NCBI RefSeq assembly: GCF_016427535.1
Contig: NZ_JAELXV010000003.1
Span: forward strand, 310,001-374,000
Length of the DNA: 64,000 bases
From: Hymenobacter sp. BT559
GTDB taxonomy: Bacteria; Bacteroidota; Bacteroidia; Cytophagales; Hymenobacteraceae
Reading direction: 5' to 3'
Shown here in pieces: positions 61,719 through 64,000 of this stretch. A model generated the notes under the pieces. It saw nothing but the letters and a program-made list of their open reading frames with translations, ran no database searches and was not told the DNA's origin. How positions within the stretch are numbered: the first letter of the stretch is position 1; every line of letters starts with the position of its first letter. Position numbers and translations under genes: made by a program.

Positions 61719-63998
61719 CTACTCCGCATCGGCCGCGGCGGCCGTGCGGCTCGTGCGGTGCTGCTTGGCGTAATCGGAGGGCGTGAGGCCGTAAATTTTC
61801 TGGAAGGCCTTGCGGAAATACTTGGCATCTTCTATTCCAACCTCAAAGGCTATTTCGGACACGCGCATGGTGGTTTGAGCCAGCAGCTGAGCGGCGCGCT
61901 TGAGGCGCACGTCGCGGATAAACTCCACCGCCGTTTGACCCGTGATGCTCTTGATGCGGCGGTAAAACACCGACTGGCTCATGGCCATTTCGCGGGCCAG
62001 CACCTGCACGCTAAACTCGGCGTCGCCTAGGTGCCGCTCCACGGCGCTCATAGCTTGCTCCAAGAACTCGCGGTCGGCGTCGGCTACCACTATTTCGGTA
62101 GGTTGCAGCAGGATGTGGCGCTGGTAAAATTCGTGCAGCTTGCGCCGATTGCGCAGCAGAGCGTCGGCCTTGGCGTGCAGCAGAGTGGGGTTGAAGGGCT
62201 TGCTTACGTAGTCGTCGGCGCCCATGCCTAGGCCCTCTAGCTCGTGGGTTTCGGCCGTGCGCGCCGTGAGCAGCAGCACCGGAATGTGGCTGGTTTTGGG
62301 GTGCTGCTTGAGGCGCTGGCACAGCTCCAAGCCATCGGAGCGCGGCATCATCACATCCGAAATAATGAGGTCGGGCAGTTGGGCCAGCGCCGTAGTCCAG
62401 CCCGCCAAGCCATCCTCGGCGGTCAGCACCGCATAGTCGGCCTCAAAAAGCTGCGTGAGGTACTGGCGCACCTCGTCGTTGTCCTCCACTACCAGCAGGC
62501 GCGGCGGGCCGGTGGGCGCAGCGGTCGGCGGCAAGGCCGGAAGCTCCTCTTCAAGAGGTAGCTCGCTTTGGCTGGCGGCCGGGCTGGTGCTGGGTTCCTC
62601 GGCCCGAATGTCTTCGGGCCGCAGGTGCTGCTGGCCAAAGGGTAGGCGCAGCTCGAAAGTGGTGCCGGCCCCCTGCACGCTAGCTACCGTGAGCTGCCCA
62701 CCGTGGCGCTGGGCAAACTGCCGGGCCAGCGACAACCCAATACCAGTGCCGCCCATGCGCAGCGTGTCAGTATGTGAAGCCTGGTAGTAAGGGTCAAAAA
62801 TGCGGTCCAGCTCGTGCGGACTGATGCCTACGCCAGTGTCTGAAACGGTTATCTTTAAATAATTACCCGTTAGCTGCTCGCCGGTGTACACGGCCGGGCT
62901 GCCTGCACTGCCCACCACGGTGGCGGCTAGCTCTACGCCCCCCTGGTCGCAGGTATACTTAAAGGCATTGGCCAGCAGGTTGGTAAGCACAATTTCCAGC
63001 TTGCCGCGGTCGAAGTACAGCCGCACGGGCTCGGCCGGCACGTCGAGCTGGTACTTGACGCCCCGCTCCTGCGCTTTCAGCTGAAAGCTGCCGTATTGCT
63101 CACCTAGGAAGGCCACGGCGTCGTCGTAGCGGGCGCACAGCGGCACATTGCCCGATTCGACCTTGCGGAAGTCGAGCAGCTGATTTACCAGCTCTAGCAG
63201 CTTGCGGGCCTGTCGGTGCATTAGCTCCACTTTGCCTGCTAGGTTGGCCACCGGGCCGGGGCTGCGCATGATTTCCTCCATCGGCCCCAGGATGAGGGTG
63301 AGCGGCGTGCGTAGCTCGTGGCTGACATTGGTAAAAAAGCCCAGCTTGAGATTAGTCAGTTCCTTCTCCTTCTCGGTTTGAAACTGCTCTAGTACCAGCT
63401 TGTTTTTCAGTCCTTGCTGCGACATCTCAAAGCGCCGGTACAGCACAATGCCACCCCCTAGGGCTAGGGCATAGAGCAAGTAAGCCCAGCCTGTTTTGTA
63501 CCAGGGCGCCAGCACCTCAAACTGCATGGTGGCGGGGCGGGCGCTCCAGCCGCCCTCGCCATTGCTGGCTTTCACGCGCAGGGTGTAGTGGCCGGGCGGC
63601 AGGTTGGCAAAGCTGGCAGTGCGCTGGCCGGGCGCCGGGTACACCCAGTGCTGGTTGTAGCCATCGAGCTGGTAAGCGTAGCGATTTTTCTGCGGGTTGG
63701 CATAGTTAAGGCCCACAAACTCGACCGAAAAGTCGTTTTCGCTGGGCTTTATCGTTACGGTTTGGGGCACTGACAGCGGCTGGGCCAGCAGCACGCGGCC
63801 GCCAAACGGCTGCCCCACGGCCACCGGCTGATTAGCAATGCGCAAGCCTGTGAGCTGCACCACTGGCGCGTAGGGATTGGGCTGAATGGCCGACGGCTGG
63901 AAGTAGCTGATGCCATTGATGCCGCCGAAGTACAGCGTACCGTCGGCGCCGCGGGCGGCAGCCCCTATCTTAAAAGCATTGCTTTGCAGGCCATCGGC
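61719..63998 (-). CDS. Hybrid two-component regulator of the PUL (5' end outside window)
   Basis: The frame is open to the right edge; the GTG at 63863 is internal. Visible order: end of the two-component beta-propeller (GADGTLYFGGINGISYF), Y_Y_Y domain, membrane helix GWAYLLYALALGGGIVLYRRFE, HisKA with FFTNVSHELRTPLTLILGP, HATPase (GGTGIGLSLARQFAQRHGG), receiver (VVEDNDEV, IISDVMMPRSDG, SKPF), and AraC-type DNA-binding domain ending GLTPSDYAKQ. Classic HTCS of the SusR kind: senses an oligosaccharide in the periplasm and switches on the adjacent PUL genes. Missing ~650 N-terminal residues. Confidence 0.95.
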   Translation of the reverse strand, partial: ADGLQSNAFKIGAAARGADGTLYFGGINGISYFQPSAIQPNPYAPVVQLTGLRIANQPVAVGQPFGGRVLLAQPLSVPQTVTIKPSENDFSVEFVGLNYANPQKNRYAYQLDGYNQHWVYPAPGQRTASFANLPPGHYTLRVKASNGEGGWSARPATMQFEVLAPWYKTGWAYLLYALALGGGIVLYRRFEMSQQGLKNKLVLEQFQTEKEKELTNLKLGFFTNVSHELRTPLTLILGPMEEIMRSPGPVANLAGKVELMHRQARKLLELVNQLLDFRKVESGNVPLCARYDDAVAFLGEQYGSFQLKAQERGVKYQLDVPAEPVRLYFDRGKLEIVLTNLLANAFKYTCDQGGVELAATVVGSAGSPAVYTGEQLTGNYLKITVSDTGVGISPHELDRIFDPYYQASHTDTLRMGGTGIGLSLARQFAQRHGGQLTVASVQGAGTTFELRLPFGQQHLRPEDIRAEEPSTSPAASQSELPLEEELPALPPTAAPTGPPRLLVVEDNDEVRQYLTQLFEADYAVLTAEDGLAGWTTALAQLPDLIISDVMMPRSDGLELCQRLKQHPKTSHIPVLLLTARTAETHELEGLGMGADDYVSKPFNPTLLHAKADALLRNRRKLHEFYQRHILLQPTEIVVADADREFLEQAMSAVERHLGDAEFSVQVLAREMAMSQSVFYRRIKSITGQTAVEFIRDVRLKRAAQLLAQTTMRVSEIAFEVGIEDAKYFRKAFQKIYGLTPSDYAKQHRTSRTAAAADAE

Positions 63999-64000
63999 CA

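Overview
The window is a chromosomal segment of a GC-rich Bacteroidota bacterium, most like Hymenobacter or a close Cytophagales relative. The evidence is a complete type IX secretion and gliding core (porP/sprF-like, gldKLMN, sprE/porW-like), an F-ATPase cluster that lacks atpD/atpC, a ~400-residue NusB, DUF4271 beside hemD, a SusR-type hybrid two-component regulator, and TAnnTTTG promoter-like boxes in place of clear Shine-Dalgarno sites. No phage, insertion sequence, CRISPR array or transposase is visible. The genes look like core chromosome plus one polysaccharide-utilization locus (PUL) at the right end.

Layout. 1-12 kb holds housekeeping genes: a partial surface-protein domain, DUF4126, lpdA, a SUFU-domain protein, an amidohydrolase, a cold-shock-domain protein, an RluE-type pseudouridine synthase, YraN, lipB, a conserved unknown, a WecA-type glycosyl-phosphotransferase, DUF4271 and hemD. 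12-18 kb is the T9SS operon porP-gldK-gldL-gldM-gldN. 18-26 kb, on the minus strand, carries uvrC, a class A PBP and the SprE-like lipoprotein. 26-37 kb is the ATP synthase region: atpZ, then a 5-kb block (pirin, MhqO-like dioxygenase, MhqD-like hydrolase, serine hydrolase), then atpI-like, atpB, E, F, H, A and G. 37-53 kb contains truA, two ABC exporters, a zinc alcohol dehydrogenase, two tRNA-Pro genes, nusB, an NAD-isocitrate dehydrogenase-type gene, yajC, a short YbbR-like gene and coaE. 53-57 kb is a PAS histidine kinase with a response regulator. 57-64 kb is a minus-strand carbohydrate locus (GH105-DUF2264-GH43-DUF4861) with a hybrid two-component regulator running off the right edge.

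How the genes work together. GldKLMN, PorP and SprE build and support the T9SS. A small secreted protein at 44.5 kb looks like little more than a signal peptide plus a T9SS C-terminal sorting domain. The PUL genes would finish breakdown of a uronic-acid-containing polysaccharide under control of the hybrid sensor.

The most unusual signals are in the DNA rather than in any single gene. The palindrome CCTAGG occurs about 95-100 times by eye, several-fold more than base composition predicts. All six convergent gene pairs are separated by long, near-perfect palindromes, three of them perfect and spacerless. Long inverted repeats also sit inside operons, especially the atp cluster. I found no convincing new defence or mobile system.
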